This document shows, piece by piece, positions 1 through 8,004 of a DNA stretch of 26,319 nucleotides (position 1 is its first letter; each line of letters begins with the position of its first letter). The translations under genes and the position numbers were made by a program. The notes below the pieces were generated by a model, which made no database searches, was not told the DNA's origin, and was given only the letters and a program-made list of their open reading frames with translations. The DNA is taken from IMG/VR virus record IMGVR_UViG_3300025652_000457, positions 1 to 26,319 of that record; one strand, written 5' to 3'. The stretch comes from a virus.

Positions 1-8
1 ACACGCCC

Positions 9-329
9 ATGCAAAGTCACAGGCAAGAAAGCAATGGTCTGGGCAGCAGCATGACTCTTGATCACGATCAGTGTGTTGATGTCATCAAAAAGTATAACGC
101 TCATGTTCCAGCCTGGTCTATTGCTGCGACTATGGGAATTACCAGACACGACATCAGGGCTATACGCTACTGCAAAAAGAATCATCTTCCACTGACTGAC
201 TACAAGTTTGCGATAAGTGACCCAGAATATAAGTTCGGGCCTCTCAGTGAGCGACCCTGCGCGTGGGATCTTCGACTGAGCATGAAGCTGGCACGATTGC
301 CAATGTCTAAATGGGCCGAAGCACTATGA
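9..329 (+). CDS. Small helix-turn-helix-like phage protein, possibly 5'-partial
   Basis: I do not recognise this protein by family. Residues about 20-60 look like a helix-turn-helix unit of the type that finds DNA by a short alpha-helical pair (a stretch around AATMGITRHDIRAIRY). The reading frame stays open to the left edge of the window and no ribosome binding site precedes the ATG at 9, so the gene may begin outside. An internal ATG at 51 is an alternative start. The end overlaps the ninB start by an ATGA junction at 326-329, so the two are probably co-translated. The position just ahead of ninB suggests a small regulator or DNA-binding accessory of the recombination region, which is inference only. 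Confidence 0.6.
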   Translation: MQSHRQESNGLGSSMTLDHDQCVDVIKKYNAHVPAWSIAATMGITRHDIRAIRYCKKNHLPLTDYKFAISDPEYKFGPLSERPCAWDLRLSMKLARLPMSKWAEAL

Positions 330-754
330 GCGAAGTTATTTTCAGCGTAGACAATAAAAACGTATCAGGAATGATTACGCAGATTGTCCAGATGATTAAC
401 AAAGGTTTATTTATTGGCCCAGTGGAAGTTGTTCTAAGACGGGCAGCTAGATCATTGAGTCAAAACAAAAAGCTTTGGCCCATGTTAAACGATGTGCAAA
501 AACAGGTTGATTGGTATGGCGATAATCTCGACACCGATGATTGGAAAGTCATGTTCATGGCTAGCCTACATAAGCAGCGTTCTGTACCAGGCATCGATGG
601 CGGCTTTGTTGGTCTCTCTAAGCGAAGTAGTCGGCTGAACAAAGAAGAGTTCTCGCAATTGATTGAGGTGATCTACGCTTTTGGTAGTGAGCGCAATATT
701 GTTTGGGCAGAGCCATCATTACAAACGTATGACAAGTACAAGGAAGCCGCGTAA
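326..754 (+). CDS. ninB: NinB-like recombination protein
   Basis: This 142-residue protein matches the lambda NinB (Orf) family in length and in its central signature: RSLSQNKKLWPMLNDVQKQV, then a DDWK segment and, near the C-terminus, EVIYAFGSERNIVWAEP. Lambda NinB has matching RSLDQNRKLW, ESWK and ELIQAFGTERGVKW segments, compared here from memory. In lambda the protein binds single-stranded DNA and SSB and helps RecA-type recombination, taking over RecFOR functions. I chose the ATG at 326 because it overlaps the preceding stop (ATGA); an in-frame ATG at 311 would lengthen the overlap. The TAATG junction at 752-756 couples it to the next gene, also nin-like. Confidence 0.9.
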   Translation: MSEVIFSVDNKNVSGMITQIVQMINKGLFIGPVEVVLRRAARSLSQNKKLWPMLNDVQKQVDWYGDNLDTDDWKVMFMASLHKQRSVPGIDGGFVGLSKRSSRLNKEEFSQLIEVIYAFGSERNIVWAEPSLQTYDKYKEAA

Positions 755-1185
755 TGGCAGCAATCAAACGCACACCAGCAGACAAGGCATTCTCTGATTG
801 CATCAGGTCAGCAGCAGAGTGGACTTGTGAGCGATGCCACACCTATTACGAAGAAGGCCGAAGAATGGGTCTGCACTGTAGCCACTATCACGGCAGAGGC
901 AAGTGGGGTATTCGATTCTGTGTGGAAAATGCCGAGGCTCTTTGCTATGGATGCCACCAATACTTGGGTGCTAACCCTAACCTCCACTCTGATCACAAAT
1001 TAGAAATGTTAGGTGAGGGTGCTATCGACTTGCTTAGAGAAAAATCTAACGACACATCTCTGGGTAGGGCTGCAAAACGCGAAGTAAAAGACATTGCTAA
1101 ACACTACAGGGCCGAATTTAAACGCATCTACGATCTCCGTAACGAAGGGGTTACTGGGAAAATCACTATTGAGAGTTGGAGTTGA
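754..1185 (+). CDS. NinG/Rap-like zinc-binding recombination protein
   Basis: The 143-residue product carries the cysteine/histidine pattern of phage NinG (Rap) and HNH-related proteins: C25-x2-C28, an HCSHYH cluster at residues 41-46, C56 and C64-x2-C67-H68. It ends in a charged helical tail (KHYRAEFKRIYDLRN) of the kind found at the NinG C-terminus. Lambda Rap is a structure-specific nuclease that cuts D-loops and Holliday-type branches. This protein is shorter than lambda NinG (about 204 residues) because it lacks the N-terminal extension. Its place directly after ninB, sharing the TAATG junction, supports the assignment. Whether it keeps nuclease activity cannot be told from sequence; a plain HNH-type protein is the alternative. 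Confidence 0.75.
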   Translation: MAAIKRTPADKAFSDCIRSAAEWTCERCHTYYEEGRRMGLHCSHYHGRGKWGIRFCVENAEALCYGCHQYLGANPNLHSDHKLEMLGEGAIDLLREKSNDTSLGRAAKREVKDIAKHYRAEFKRIYDLRNEGVTGKITIESWS

Positions 1186-1186
1186 G

Positions 1187-1654
1187 ATGGCAGCAGCAAA
1201 AAGTACCGCAGTTAAGATCAAGGTTAAGCATTCGGGTAGGTATCCATTACCAGCTTATGCAACTGATGGTTCAGCAGCTATGGATCTTCATGCTGAGATA
1301 AGCAGAAGCCAACACATCATCCAAGGGGAGTCAGAACTAATACCAACAGGTTTATGGCTATCTATCCCGAAGGGGTATTGCGCTAAGATTTTTAGTCGAA
1401 GTGGCTTGGCTAACAAGAAAGGTTTAGGTGTGTCTTCTGGTGTAGGGGTTATCGACAGTGACTACCGAGGGCAAGTCTTTGTGTCGTTGATGAATTTTAG
1501 CGATGTCACGCGATACATTGAGCCTGGGGAGCGCATAGCGCAGATCATGGTAGAGAAGATAGAAACCATTGCCTGGCAATCTGTGGATAAGCTAGATGAG
1601 ACAGACAGAGGCATAGGTGGGTTTGGGTCCAGTGGCGAAAAGACAGCCCCGTAA
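1187..1654 (+). CDS. dut: dUTPase (dUTP pyrophosphatase)
   Basis: This is a trimeric-type dUTPase, which hydrolyses dUTP to dUMP and pyrophosphate, keeps uracil out of phage DNA and supplies dUMP for dTMP synthesis. All five family motifs are present in order: AAMDLHA (30-36), SRSGLA (70-75), GVIDSDYRG (87-95, with catalytic Asp90), PGERIAQI (113-120) and RGIGGFGSSG (141-150). The length of 155 residues is normal. The frame is open upstream to 1094, but the ATG at 1187 gives the standard family N-terminus and lies one base after the preceding stop, so I use it. The C-terminal P-loop-like motif that closes over the active site is overlapped by the start of the next gene. Confidence 0.97.
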   Translation: MAAAKSTAVKIKVKHSGRYPLPAYATDGSAAMDLHAEISRSQHIIQGESELIPTGLWLSIPKGYCAKIFSRSGLANKKGLGVSSGVGVIDSDYRGQVFVSLMNFSDVTRYIEPGERIAQIMVEKIETIAWQSVDKLDETDRGIGGFGSSGEKTAP

Positions 1655-2060
1655 TTTTCTCAGTGACAGGTACAACTGTTCCCAAGAAGAAATCATTACC
1701 CTTTTTTCATTACGGGGTTACACCATGCGAGAAACTGCCAAGGCATTGAATGTTAAATATGCAACGCTAAAAACCCAGGCGTGGGAATTAAACATTCACT
1801 TTGCACCAGACAAGCGTGTGAATAGATTGCCTAAAGAAATCAGTTATAACGGAAAGGTTTGGATGGTCAAGGATTTAGCAAAAGAACACAACATGAACTG
1901 GAAAACACTATCAGACCGACTTAGATACGGCTGGACAGCAGAAGAGGCTGTAACCACACCAGTAAGGGATGGTAACTGGACACATCGTGAGGGGACTGAC
2001 AGAGAGCCTACGGGTACTGACATAACATCAATCTGGTTAAGGAAGGCGTGGAAACTATGA
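1632..2060 (+). CDS. Helix-turn-helix protein with a NUMOD-like C-terminal repeat
   Basis: The product of about 142 residues has two DNA-binding-like parts. The first, roughly residues 16-45, is a helix-turn-helix (SQEEIITLFSLRGYTMRETA onward). The second, roughly 75-110, matches the NUMOD-type pattern seen in phage and homing-endonuclease DNA-binding modules: a YNGKVWMVKDLAKEHNM part followed by LSDRLRYGWTAEEAVTTP. No nuclease domain is present. The start is uncertain: GTG at 1632 is used here, with GTG at 1617 possible; either overlaps the end of dut. In lambda-like genomes this slot, after nin genes and before terminase, often holds a late regulator. That comparison is positional only, and the function is unknown. 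Confidence 0.7.
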   Translation: MAKRQPRNFLSDRYNCSQEEIITLFSLRGYTMRETAKALNVKYATLKTQAWELNIHFAPDKRVNRLPKEISYNGKVWMVKDLAKEHNMNWKTLSDRLRYGWTAEEAVTTPVRDGNWTHREGTDREPTGTDITSIWLRKAWKL

Positions 2061-2254
2061 CGATTGAAAACGTATATGGGCAAGATGTTGTTAACCAAGG
2101 GGCGTTGTATTTGACTCTCTTGGCTAAAGCAGTCATCAACATTGATGGAGGTAGGTCTAGGAACGAAGAAGACGACCTGTTGATCGCAGAGGCAATGGCA
2201 TGGGTAGAGTCGTTCTCTAACTTTATCGATGAAGAAGACATGACTGAACACTAA
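2057..2254 (+). CDS. Small acidic protein of unknown function
   Basis: This 65-residue protein is rich in Asp and Glu (DGGRSRNEEDD, IDEEDMTEH) and predominantly helical in appearance. I recognise no family. The ATG at 2057 overlaps the preceding stop in an ATGA junction and has a purine-rich GGAAGG at 2041-2046 about ten bases upstream; a GTG at 2048 in the same frame is less likely. Tight coupling to the gene before and the 23-base gap to the terminase small subunit suggest it belongs to the same transcript. Confidence 0.65.
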   Translation: MTIENVYGQDVVNQGALYLTLLAKAVINIDGGRSRNEEDDLLIAEAMAWVESFSNFIDEEDMTEH

Positions 2255-2277
2255 CGATTTTAAGTAGGGAAAAGAAA

Positions 2278-2565
2278 ATGGCAGGCACTAAAGGCAACAG
2301 TGGTCGCAAGAAGGGTGTACCCAATAAGCGCACTCAGTCGGTCATCGATCAACTGGTTTCACTGGACTGCGATCCTATTGAAGGTATGGCTAGTATAGCT
2401 AGAAAGGCTATGGATGAGGGTGAGTTAATACTTGCAGGGTCCATGTACAAAGAGCTTGCCCAATATGTCGCACCAAAGCGTAAGTCTATTGAGGTTTCTG
2501 GTGAAATGGAGCTTGATGTGGTCCAAGACGTTATGGTCGGGTTTAGGGATGTGCCCCTTGATTGA
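2278..2565 (+). CDS. Putative terminase small subunit
   Basis: The 95-residue protein begins with a Gly/Lys/Arg-rich segment (GNSGRKKGVPNKRT, residues 6-19), then a mainly helical middle and a short acidic tail. Many small phage proteins immediately upstream of a large terminase have this layout and act as the DNA-recognition subunit that starts packaging. An AGGGA element at 2267-2271 precedes the ATG at good distance. The end overlaps the terL start (ATG at 2549) by 17 bases. The assignment rests on position and on the basic N-terminus; I see no conserved motif that proves it. If it is TerS, a packaging start site could lie in or near this gene, as in P22-like phages. Confidence 0.6.
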   Translation: MAGTKGNSGRKKGVPNKRTQSVIDQLVSLDCDPIEGMASIARKAMDEGELILAGSMYKELAQYVAPKRKSIEVSGEMELDVVQDVMVGFRDVPLD

Positions 2566-3793
2566 GACTGAACTACCAGCAATATTTAAACCCTTTGCAA
2601 CTAAGAAGCATCGATACCGAATAGCGCATGGTGGAAGGGGTAGTGGAAAGTCATGGGCCATAGCTCAACTTCTAATTATAGAAGCCTACAGCAAAAAGAC
2701 TAGGATACTATGCGCCCGTGAGATTCAACGCTCAGTGGCTGACTCAGTCTTGCAGTTGCTTGCCGATACTATCACCCGACTAGGCATGGATGATTTCTTT
2801 GAAGTTCAAAAGACTCAGATACTAGGTAAGAATGGTTCACGCTTTATCTTTGAGGGTTTGCGGTCCAACGTCAATAAGATTAAGTCTATGGAAGGTATTG
2901 ATCGCGTATGGTGCGAAGAGGCCGAGGGCATTACCCGTGGCTCATGGGAAACTCTTATTCCAACAATCCGTAAAGAAGGGTCAGAGATTTGGGTCAGTTT
3001 TAACCCGATGCGCCAGCACGATGACACTTATCAGCGTTTTGTTATATCGCCACCGCCCGATTCAATCGTGGTCGAGTGTAATTGGAGCGACAATCCCTGG
3101 TTCCCGATTGAGTTAAACAAAGAACGACTTCACCTATTAGAGACTGATCCTGACCTATACCAACACATTTGGATGGGACAGTGCATGACCGCTCACAAGG
3201 GGGCTTACTATGCCGAGCAAATGAGGCAAGCCAAGACTGAGGGTCGCATTACAAACGTCCCGTGGGAGCAGTCAATACCAGTTCAGACATGGTGGGATCT
3301 AGGAGTGGCTGACTCAACGTCAATATGGTTTACCCAATCGGTAGGCAAAGAGATCCGCGTCATCGATTACGAAGAGCATTCTGGGGAGGGGCTGGCATTC
3401 TATGTCAAGTTACTGCGTGAAAAACCATACATATATGACGAGCATTGGGGTCCACACGACATCAGAGTTAGAGAGCTAGGAACAGGTAGGTCTAGGCTAG
3501 AGCAGGCAGGAGAGATGGGCCTGCACTTTAACGTGGTAAAGAACATTCCCATTATGGATGGCATACAGGCAGCACGATCACTCTTTAACCGATGTTGGTT
3601 TGATGAGCAGAAGTGTCGATTAGGATTAGATTGCCTAGCGACATATCACAAAGAGTATGACGAGATTAACCAGGTCTATAAGTCACGACCTGTTCACGAC
3701 TTCTCAAGTCATGGTGCTGATGCCTGGCGTTACTTTGCCGTTGGCTGGAATGAGCCTCAAACATCCACTCCTTTAGTCATCAGTTCATTCTAA
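2549..3793 (+). CDS. terL: Terminase large subunit, Sf6/PBSX type
   Basis: This is the ATP-driven DNA packaging motor and headful nuclease. In the 414-residue protein the Walker A is GGRGSGKS (28-35), the Walker B region RVWCEEAE (119-126) includes the catalytic Glu, and the coupling motif is WVSFNP (148-153). The nuclease domain starts at TWWDLGVADS (247-256), with Asp250 and Asp255, and ends at DFSSHGADAW (384-393), with Asp384 and Asp391 as likely metal ligands. The N-terminal third, including RYRIAHGGRGSGKSWAIAQL, closely resembles phage Sf6 gp2, not T7 gp19. The frame is open from 2432, but ATG 2549 gives the family N-terminus. The gene is placed ahead of the portal, as in P22-like phages, whereas T7 has terminase at the far end. 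Confidence 0.93.
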   Translation: MCPLIETELPAIFKPFATKKHRYRIAHGGRGSGKSWAIAQLLIIEAYSKKTRILCAREIQRSVADSVLQLLADTITRLGMDDFFEVQKTQILGKNGSRFIFEGLRSNVNKIKSMEGIDRVWCEEAEGITRGSWETLIPTIRKEGSEIWVSFNPMRQHDDTYQRFVISPPPDSIVVECNWSDNPWFPIELNKERLHLLETDPDLYQHIWMGQCMTAHKGAYYAEQMRQAKTEGRITNVPWEQSIPVQTWWDLGVADSTSIWFTQSVGKEIRVIDYEEHSGEGLAFYVKLLREKPYIYDEHWGPHDIRVRELGTGRSRLEQAGEMGLHFNVVKNIPIMDGIQAARSLFNRCWFDEQKCRLGLDCLATYHKEYDEINQVYKSRPVHDFSSHGADAWRYFAVGWNEPQTSTPLVISSF

Positions 3794-3804
3794 TAACCGC
3801 GCAA
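3788..3804 (+). promoter_or_regulatory. Repeated intergenic motif, copy 1 (TTCTAATAACCGCGCAA)
   Basis: This is the first of three copies of a 13-base exact motif, here extended to 17 bases identical to copy 3. It overlaps the terL stop codon and is followed by a 40-base AT-rich stretch (around GATTATATAAATTA) before the ribosome binding site of the next gene. All three copies lie directly after a stop codon in one of the few real gaps. A phage promoter or transcript-processing signal is the likely role, by inference. Confidence 0.6.
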
Positions 3805-3846
3805 AGTTAGTGCAACATTCGATTATATAAATTAGGGGTAGTGATA

Positions 3847-5190
3847 ATGGCGTGGACACAAAAGACAAAAAGTAGTAGCTCTAAAACTCCTACGAGATCC
3901 AGAAACAATAAGCAAAAAGCTAGACGGGCAGCAGCAGCTACAGCAGCAGCTAGAGATGATAACCAGAACAATAACCAACGGGCTAACCTACCTAGTGAAG
4001 TAAATAATGTTCGGCCTGCGACTCCCATTAAGTCTACAGCAGTAACTACGCCAGTGGCCTCAGCTAATATTATTCAAACCCAAAATAGTGGGTCGGCCTC
4101 CTATAATTCTGGCCCTACTAAAGTTCCTAGCTATAGCCAAGGTGACGGGCAAATGAGTCCAGCTTTGGCAGCTAGACAGAACAATGCTAGTTCAAAAAAA
4201 GCGGCTACTAGCACCCCAATATCATTATCAACTGGTAGCACTAGCGGCAGTATCTTTGATATGTCTCGCATTAGTGGTATTGGCTCTACTCCAAAAATCA
4301 AGACAACAATGGGAACAGAGACATTGGGCTATCCATCCAATGATAATAACAATCAAGTTAACGCACTGTCTGGCACAAATCTGAGTGTTAATAACAACAC
4401 TGTTGCGCCCGTAACAAACGATAAATACAACCAAGAATACTATGCCAAGTTAGTAGCCAATAATATGTCTACGGCAAACATTCTAGACATTCAAAAACAA
4501 GCTCCAGGCGGCAATGCTTATGGCGGCTCTACTATTGTGAGTGAAGATCAGAAAAGACGGGCTAACGATACGTTAAGTCGCGTTACGGGTTCGGACGCTG
4601 TGTTAGGTAATGGCGTGACTAGAAATTACACTCAGTCTGGTTTATTTGGCGAGAACATAAAGGGCGAGTTTAATTATAAAGACGGCACTAAGATTACAAC
4701 TTTAGCCAATGACCCTGTAGTTCGTGGCACGTTTAATCCCAAGACAGGACGTATTGAAGGTGGCTTTCGGTTAGGTAGTAGGCAAGTTACTACATTTGCT
4801 GGCAATGGAAACTACACTGGGGCTACTGCTGGAACTGGCGCAAGCACAACAGGCGAATCATACGCAGTCAACACAATGTCAGGTGGTGAAGACGGGCTAG
4901 GTGGTGGTGCAAAAACTACAACTTTAACGGCAAAACAATCTGCAACTCTGACTGATGTAACCACTGGCAAAGTTAAGCTTAAAGACATTGTTGATGGAGC
5001 TACAATCATTGATGCAATAACAACTGTTGACGAAATTGACAAAGTAATTGCAGTTACAGAAGACCCTGACATTTTAAAATCATTGTACCAGCGCAGACTA
5101 AGCCTGATGCGTTTAGGCAGGACACGCACTCGTTTTGCTGGATTACTTGATGATCCTGACACTAAGAAATCACAGATGAGTATTGTTTAA
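3847..5190 (+). CDS. Low-complexity Asn/Thr/Ser/Ala-rich protein between terminase and portal
   Basis: I do not recognise this 447-residue protein. It starts with a Lys/Arg-rich segment (TRSRNNKQKARRAAAA near residues 14-30), continues with long stretches rich in Asn, Thr, Ser and Gly that look disordered, and ends in a more ordered tail (LYQRRLSLMRLGRTRTRFAG, then GLLDDPDTKKSQMSIV). T7 has a small basic protein, gp7.3, in the slot before the portal, and many podoviruses have a protein here with a basic start and a short conserved tail; the role is thought to be in virion or tail assembly. The likeness is of position and layout only. The start is the ATG at 3847, seven bases after AGGGGT; a GTG at 3841 is less likely. 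The stop abuts the portal ATG. Confidence 0.75.
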   Translation: MAWTQKTKSSSSKTPTRSRNNKQKARRAAAATAAARDDNQNNNQRANLPSEVNNVRPATPIKSTAVTTPVASANIIQTQNSGSASYNSGPTKVPSYSQGDGQMSPALAARQNNASSKKAATSTPISLSTGSTSGSIFDMSRISGIGSTPKIKTTMGTETLGYPSNDNNNQVNALSGTNLSVNNNTVAPVTNDKYNQEYYAKLVANNMSTANILDIQKQAPGGNAYGGSTIVSEDQKRRANDTLSRVTGSDAVLGNGVTRNYTQSGLFGENIKGEFNYKDGTKITTLANDPVVRGTFNPKTGRIEGGFRLGSRQVTTFAGNGNYTGATAGTGASTTGESYAVNTMSGGEDGLGGGAKTTTLTAKQSATLTDVTTGKVKLKDIVDGATIIDAITTVDEIDKVIAVTEDPDILKSLYQRRLSLMRLGRTRTRFAGLLDDPDTKKSQMSIV

Positions 5191-6852
5191 ATGTATGAAG
5201 ACAATGACGATAAAAGCAAAAGCAAAACCATATCACCTACTGTTTCGCCTGTTTCGTTACTAAAGCGATATGACCGACTCAAAAGTGACCGAGTCAATTG
5301 GGATCAGATGTGGGAAGAGCTTGCTACTTATTTAATGCCAGGCAAGATTGACTTTATATCTAAGTCCAGCAAAGGCACAAAAAGAGCTTCTGAGGTCTAT
5401 GACAGCACAGCTATACACGCGCTACAGATACTATCAGCATCGCTGCACGGGTCGCTTACAAGTCCATCCACTAAATGGTTCGGCCTACGCTTCCGTGAAG
5501 ACGAACTGAACGAAGATAAAGACGCTAAAGATTGGCTAGAAAAGTGCAGTAAGGGAATATTCCAAGAGTTCGGAAAATCCAACTTCTCAACTGAAGTCGC
5601 AGAGGCTTATCAAGACCTAGCTGGCTTTGGTACTGCCGCTTTTATGTTTGATGTAAAAACTAAAGAGTCGCAGTTTGATGGCTTTAATTTTCGAGCGTGT
5701 CATTTAGCTGAAGTCGTTGTATCCGAAAGTGAAGAGGGCCACATTGATACTGTGTTCCGCAAGTTAAAGCTTACGGCTCGACAGGCACATCAGAAGTTTG
5801 GCGATAAGTGTGGCGAAAAGAGCATGAAAGCTCTGGAGACTGACCCAGACAAAGAGTTTGAGTACATACAAGCTGTGTTTCCCCGTGAGCTAAAAGGTGA
5901 GCCAGCATTAGTTGCTCCCCCTAATATGCGGCCTTTTGCTTGTTACTTCATAAGCGTTTCTGATAAGAAAATAGTTAAAGAGTCGGGCTATTACGAGCTT
6001 CCGTATATGGTCCCTCGTTGGGGCAAGACCACAGGTGATGTCTACGGATTTGGACCTGGCTGTGTCGCTCGACCAGATATTAAAACGCTAAATGAGGCTC
6101 GTAAACTAGCAATGAAAGCGTGGGAGAAATCAATTGATCCCCCACTTAAAGCCATGCAAAACGGCATCCTTGGCAAGATTGATATGCGGCCCAGTTCGGT
6201 GACATATGTCCGAGACATGAACGGATTGCAGCCTATTGTCAATCAAACTAACTGGAACGCTGATCAGTTAATGTTAAACGATGTCCGTGGCTCAGTGCGT
6301 AGAATCTTCTTTTCTGATCAGCTTGAGTTGAACGATGGCCCACAGATGACCGCAACCGAGGTTCAAGTTCGCTATGAATTGATGCAACGCCTATTAGGTC
6401 CAACCCTTGGTCGATTGCAATCAGAGTTCCTAAACCCAATTGTCGAGAGAGCATTTTATTCCATGTTGCGCGGCAATGCTCTACCGCCGATGCCCGAAGT
6501 ATTACAACAAGCTGGAGGTGATTTAGATATTGAGTATGTCGGCCCATTAGCACGATCTCAGAAGATGGATGAGGTGACCTCTATCCAACGCGCAGTCGAT
6601 GGGATTATGCAGCTGGCTAATGTTAATCCAGAAGTATTGGATCTTGTCGATGTCGATAAAGCAGGCCGTACCATTGCAGATAGACTTGGTGCGCCTGCTG
6701 ACATTCTTAAGGGTGATGAGCAAGTGGGTCAGCTTAGACAGTCACGACAGCAGCAGCAACAGGCACAGGCTGAAATGGAGCAGGGCCAGCAGCAGATTGC
6801 AGGCGCACAACAGGTAGCTGATTTGGAGCAGACTGTAAATGGACCAGTTTAG
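5191..6852 (+). CDS. Portal (head-tail connector) protein, T7 gp8 type
   Basis: The protein of 553 residues (T7 gp8: 536) forms the dodecameric ring at the head vertex through which DNA is packaged and ejected. The N-terminal segment is typical of the Head-tail_con family: LLKRYDRLKSDRVNWDQMWE, then LATYLMPGK and the LHGSLTSPSTKWFGLRF part at about residues 88-105. The clip/wing region contains RWGKTTGDVYGFGPG and the stem-to-crown segment includes ATEVQVRYE. The last 45 residues are glutamine-rich (QSRQQQQQAQAEMEQGQQQ), as is usual for T7-like portals. The ATG directly follows the preceding TAA with little ribosome binding site, which suggests coupled translation. The end overlaps the next gene by 14 bases. 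Confidence 0.95.
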   Translation: MYEDNDDKSKSKTISPTVSPVSLLKRYDRLKSDRVNWDQMWEELATYLMPGKIDFISKSSKGTKRASEVYDSTAIHALQILSASLHGSLTSPSTKWFGLRFREDELNEDKDAKDWLEKCSKGIFQEFGKSNFSTEVAEAYQDLAGFGTAAFMFDVKTKESQFDGFNFRACHLAEVVVSESEEGHIDTVFRKLKLTARQAHQKFGDKCGEKSMKALETDPDKEFEYIQAVFPRELKGEPALVAPPNMRPFACYFISVSDKKIVKESGYYELPYMVPRWGKTTGDVYGFGPGCVARPDIKTLNEARKLAMKAWEKSIDPPLKAMQNGILGKIDMRPSSVTYVRDMNGLQPIVNQTNWNADQLMLNDVRGSVRRIFFSDQLELNDGPQMTATEVQVRYELMQRLLGPTLGRLQSEFLNPIVERAFYSMLRGNALPPMPEVLQQAGGDLDIEYVGPLARSQKMDEVTSIQRAVDGIMQLANVNPEVLDLVDVDKAGRTIADRLGAPADILKGDEQVGQLRQSRQQQQQAQAEMEQGQQQIAGAQQVADLEQTVNGPV

Positions 6853-7030
6853 TAAAGACATACGAGAATTATTCAACAGCAAAACAGGCGAAAGAATAAT
6901 TTCTAATATGAAAGTGGCCTACGGGGATAGAATCTCGTTTACCAAGTGCCCGTATGAATCGGCCTATCGTGAAGGTCAGCGTTCTATTTACCTAGAAATC
7001 ACGAATATTTTGGAGAAAGAAAATGAGTGA
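6839..7030 (+). CDS. Bbp19-like small phage protein
   Basis: The 63-residue protein fits the Bbp19-type pattern: an N-terminal DIRELFNSKTGERIISNM helix, a short loop with KCP, and a conserved ending YREGQRSIYLEITNILE. Family members (named from Bordetella phage BPP-1) sit between portal and scaffold/capsid genes in many podoviruses, and their role is not established; a virion or head-assembly part is assumed. Its start overlaps the end of the portal gene in another frame and has GGAG at 6825-6828, ten bases upstream. Its end overlaps the scaffold start by eight bases. The assignment is from recalled family pattern. Confidence 0.75.
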   Translation: MDQFSKDIRELFNSKTGERIISNMKVAYGDRISFTKCPYESAYREGQRSIYLEITNILEKENE

Positions 7031-7838
7031 AGAAACAGAAGCAGCAACAGAGTCCTGGCACTCTGGTTTGTCAGAAGAATACCGAGGCAACGAATCGTTG
7101 TCGCAGATCCCTGACTTAAACACCCTAGCTAAGTCTTACCTTGATGCCCAGCAGTACGCTGGCGGTTCAATTCGCATACCAGGCGAAGACGCAAGCACAG
7201 ACGATTGGACAGCGTTTAACGCCAAGCTTACCGATAAGGTTCCTACCCTATTAAACCTCTCCAGCGATGAGGACGAAGCTCGTAATGCGATGTATGCGCG
7301 ACTAGGCCGTCCAGACACAAAAGAAGGTTACAAGGTTGATGGTGCTGATCCAGATTTCTTGGAGTGGGCACATGAAAACGGATTATCAACTGCACAAGTA
7401 AAAGCTTGGCATGAGAATACTCAAAGCCAATCGACTCAGGCTGACGAGCAAAACGATCAACAAATGCAAGATGCAAATGACTTACTCAAAAAAGAGTGGG
7501 GTCACGCTTACGATGCCAAGTTAGCTGCGGCAAAGAATGCTGTGATGGCCTATGCCGATGCTGAGACACAGCAGTTCTTGTTAGACAGTGGTCTAGCTAA
7601 CAACCCTGGCATGATCCGACTGATGGCTGGTATAGGGTCCACCTTGACCGAAGAGCAGTCAGCAGGGCTTAACTCAAGTTCTCAATTTTCGTTATCACCA
7701 ACTGAGGCTATGGACAGGATTGGCGAGGTTAGGCGTAACGCTGAACACCCGTACAATGTCGCCAGCCATCCACAGCACAGGGCTGAAATTGAAAAAATGG
7801 AACGCTTGTACACACAGGCATATCCAGAGTTAGATTAA
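7023..7838 (+). CDS. Head scaffolding protein
   Basis: The product of 271 residues stands directly between portal and capsid genes, as T7 gp9 does, and shows the acidic, helical composition of scaffolds (many Glu, Asp, Gln; central AQVKAWHENTQSQ onward looks coiled-coil). The N-terminal part WHSGLSEEYRGNESL and the LGRPDTKEGYKVDGADP segment (near residues 96-112) are familiar from the scaffold-like proteins of marine T7-like podoviruses. It would guide capsid subunits into a procapsid and leave before packaging. GGAGA at 7012-7016 precedes the ATG. The gene is followed by the longest non-coding leader in the virion block. Confidence 0.85.
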   Translation: MSEETEAATESWHSGLSEEYRGNESLSQIPDLNTLAKSYLDAQQYAGGSIRIPGEDASTDDWTAFNAKLTDKVPTLLNLSSDEDEARNAMYARLGRPDTKEGYKVDGADPDFLEWAHENGLSTAQVKAWHENTQSQSTQADEQNDQQMQDANDLLKKEWGHAYDAKLAAAKNAVMAYADAETQQFLLDSGLANNPGMIRLMAGIGSTLTEEQSAGLNSSSQFSLSPTEAMDRIGEVRRNAEHPYNVASHPQHRAEIEKMERLYTQAYPELD

Positions 7839-7851
7839 TTCTAATAACCGC
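7839..7851 (+). promoter_or_regulatory. Repeated intergenic motif, copy 2 (TTCTAATAACCGC)
   Basis: Exact 13-base match to the motif at 3788 and 19313, here located immediately after the scaffold stop codon and wholly non-coding. Because this copy is outside any reading frame, shared codon use (Phe then double stop) cannot explain the repeat. It stands 167 bases ahead of the capsid start codon, at the head of the capsid leader. Confidence 0.6.
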
Positions 7852-7981
7852 ACCAAAAAACACGATCATTTAACTCAACAGGGTAGCTAAACCTTAGTCC
7901 TGATGGGTTAGATGAGCCGTTTCTCATCTCGTTAACGCAAGCGTTATTGCCAGTTAAGAGTCCGCAAGGGTAGCTCAAAAC

Positions 7982-8004
7982 GCCAATTTCAATTTGCCAA
8001 TTTC
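7982..8004 (+). repeat. Direct repeat GCCAATTTC, two copies, 14-base period
   Basis: GCCAATTTC occurs at 7982-7990 and again at 7996-8004, with AATTT between. The second copy ends one base before the capsid ribosome binding site, so a protein or RNA interaction here could affect capsid translation. No known site matches. Confidence 0.6.

Noticed and set aside
1844-2251. Minus-strand open frames of 135 and 77 residues
   Set aside because: They are opposed to three tightly coupled plus-strand genes and lack start signals or recognisable domains.
2432-2548. Longer N-terminus of terminase large subunit (start at 2432)
   Set aside because: The added 39 residues overlap the putative TerS gene in another frame and do not resemble the terminase family. 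ATG 2549 gives the usual beginning.
3788-3850. T7-type RNA polymerase promoter
   Set aside because: The motif shares only the TAATA letters with the T7 consensus; the CGACTCACTATAGGG part is absent in all three copies.
4812-5162. Minus-strand 116-residue open frame
   Set aside because: It lies within the Thr/Gly-rich gene 3847-5190. Its Ser/Val-rich composition mirrors the real frame, with no ribosome binding site.
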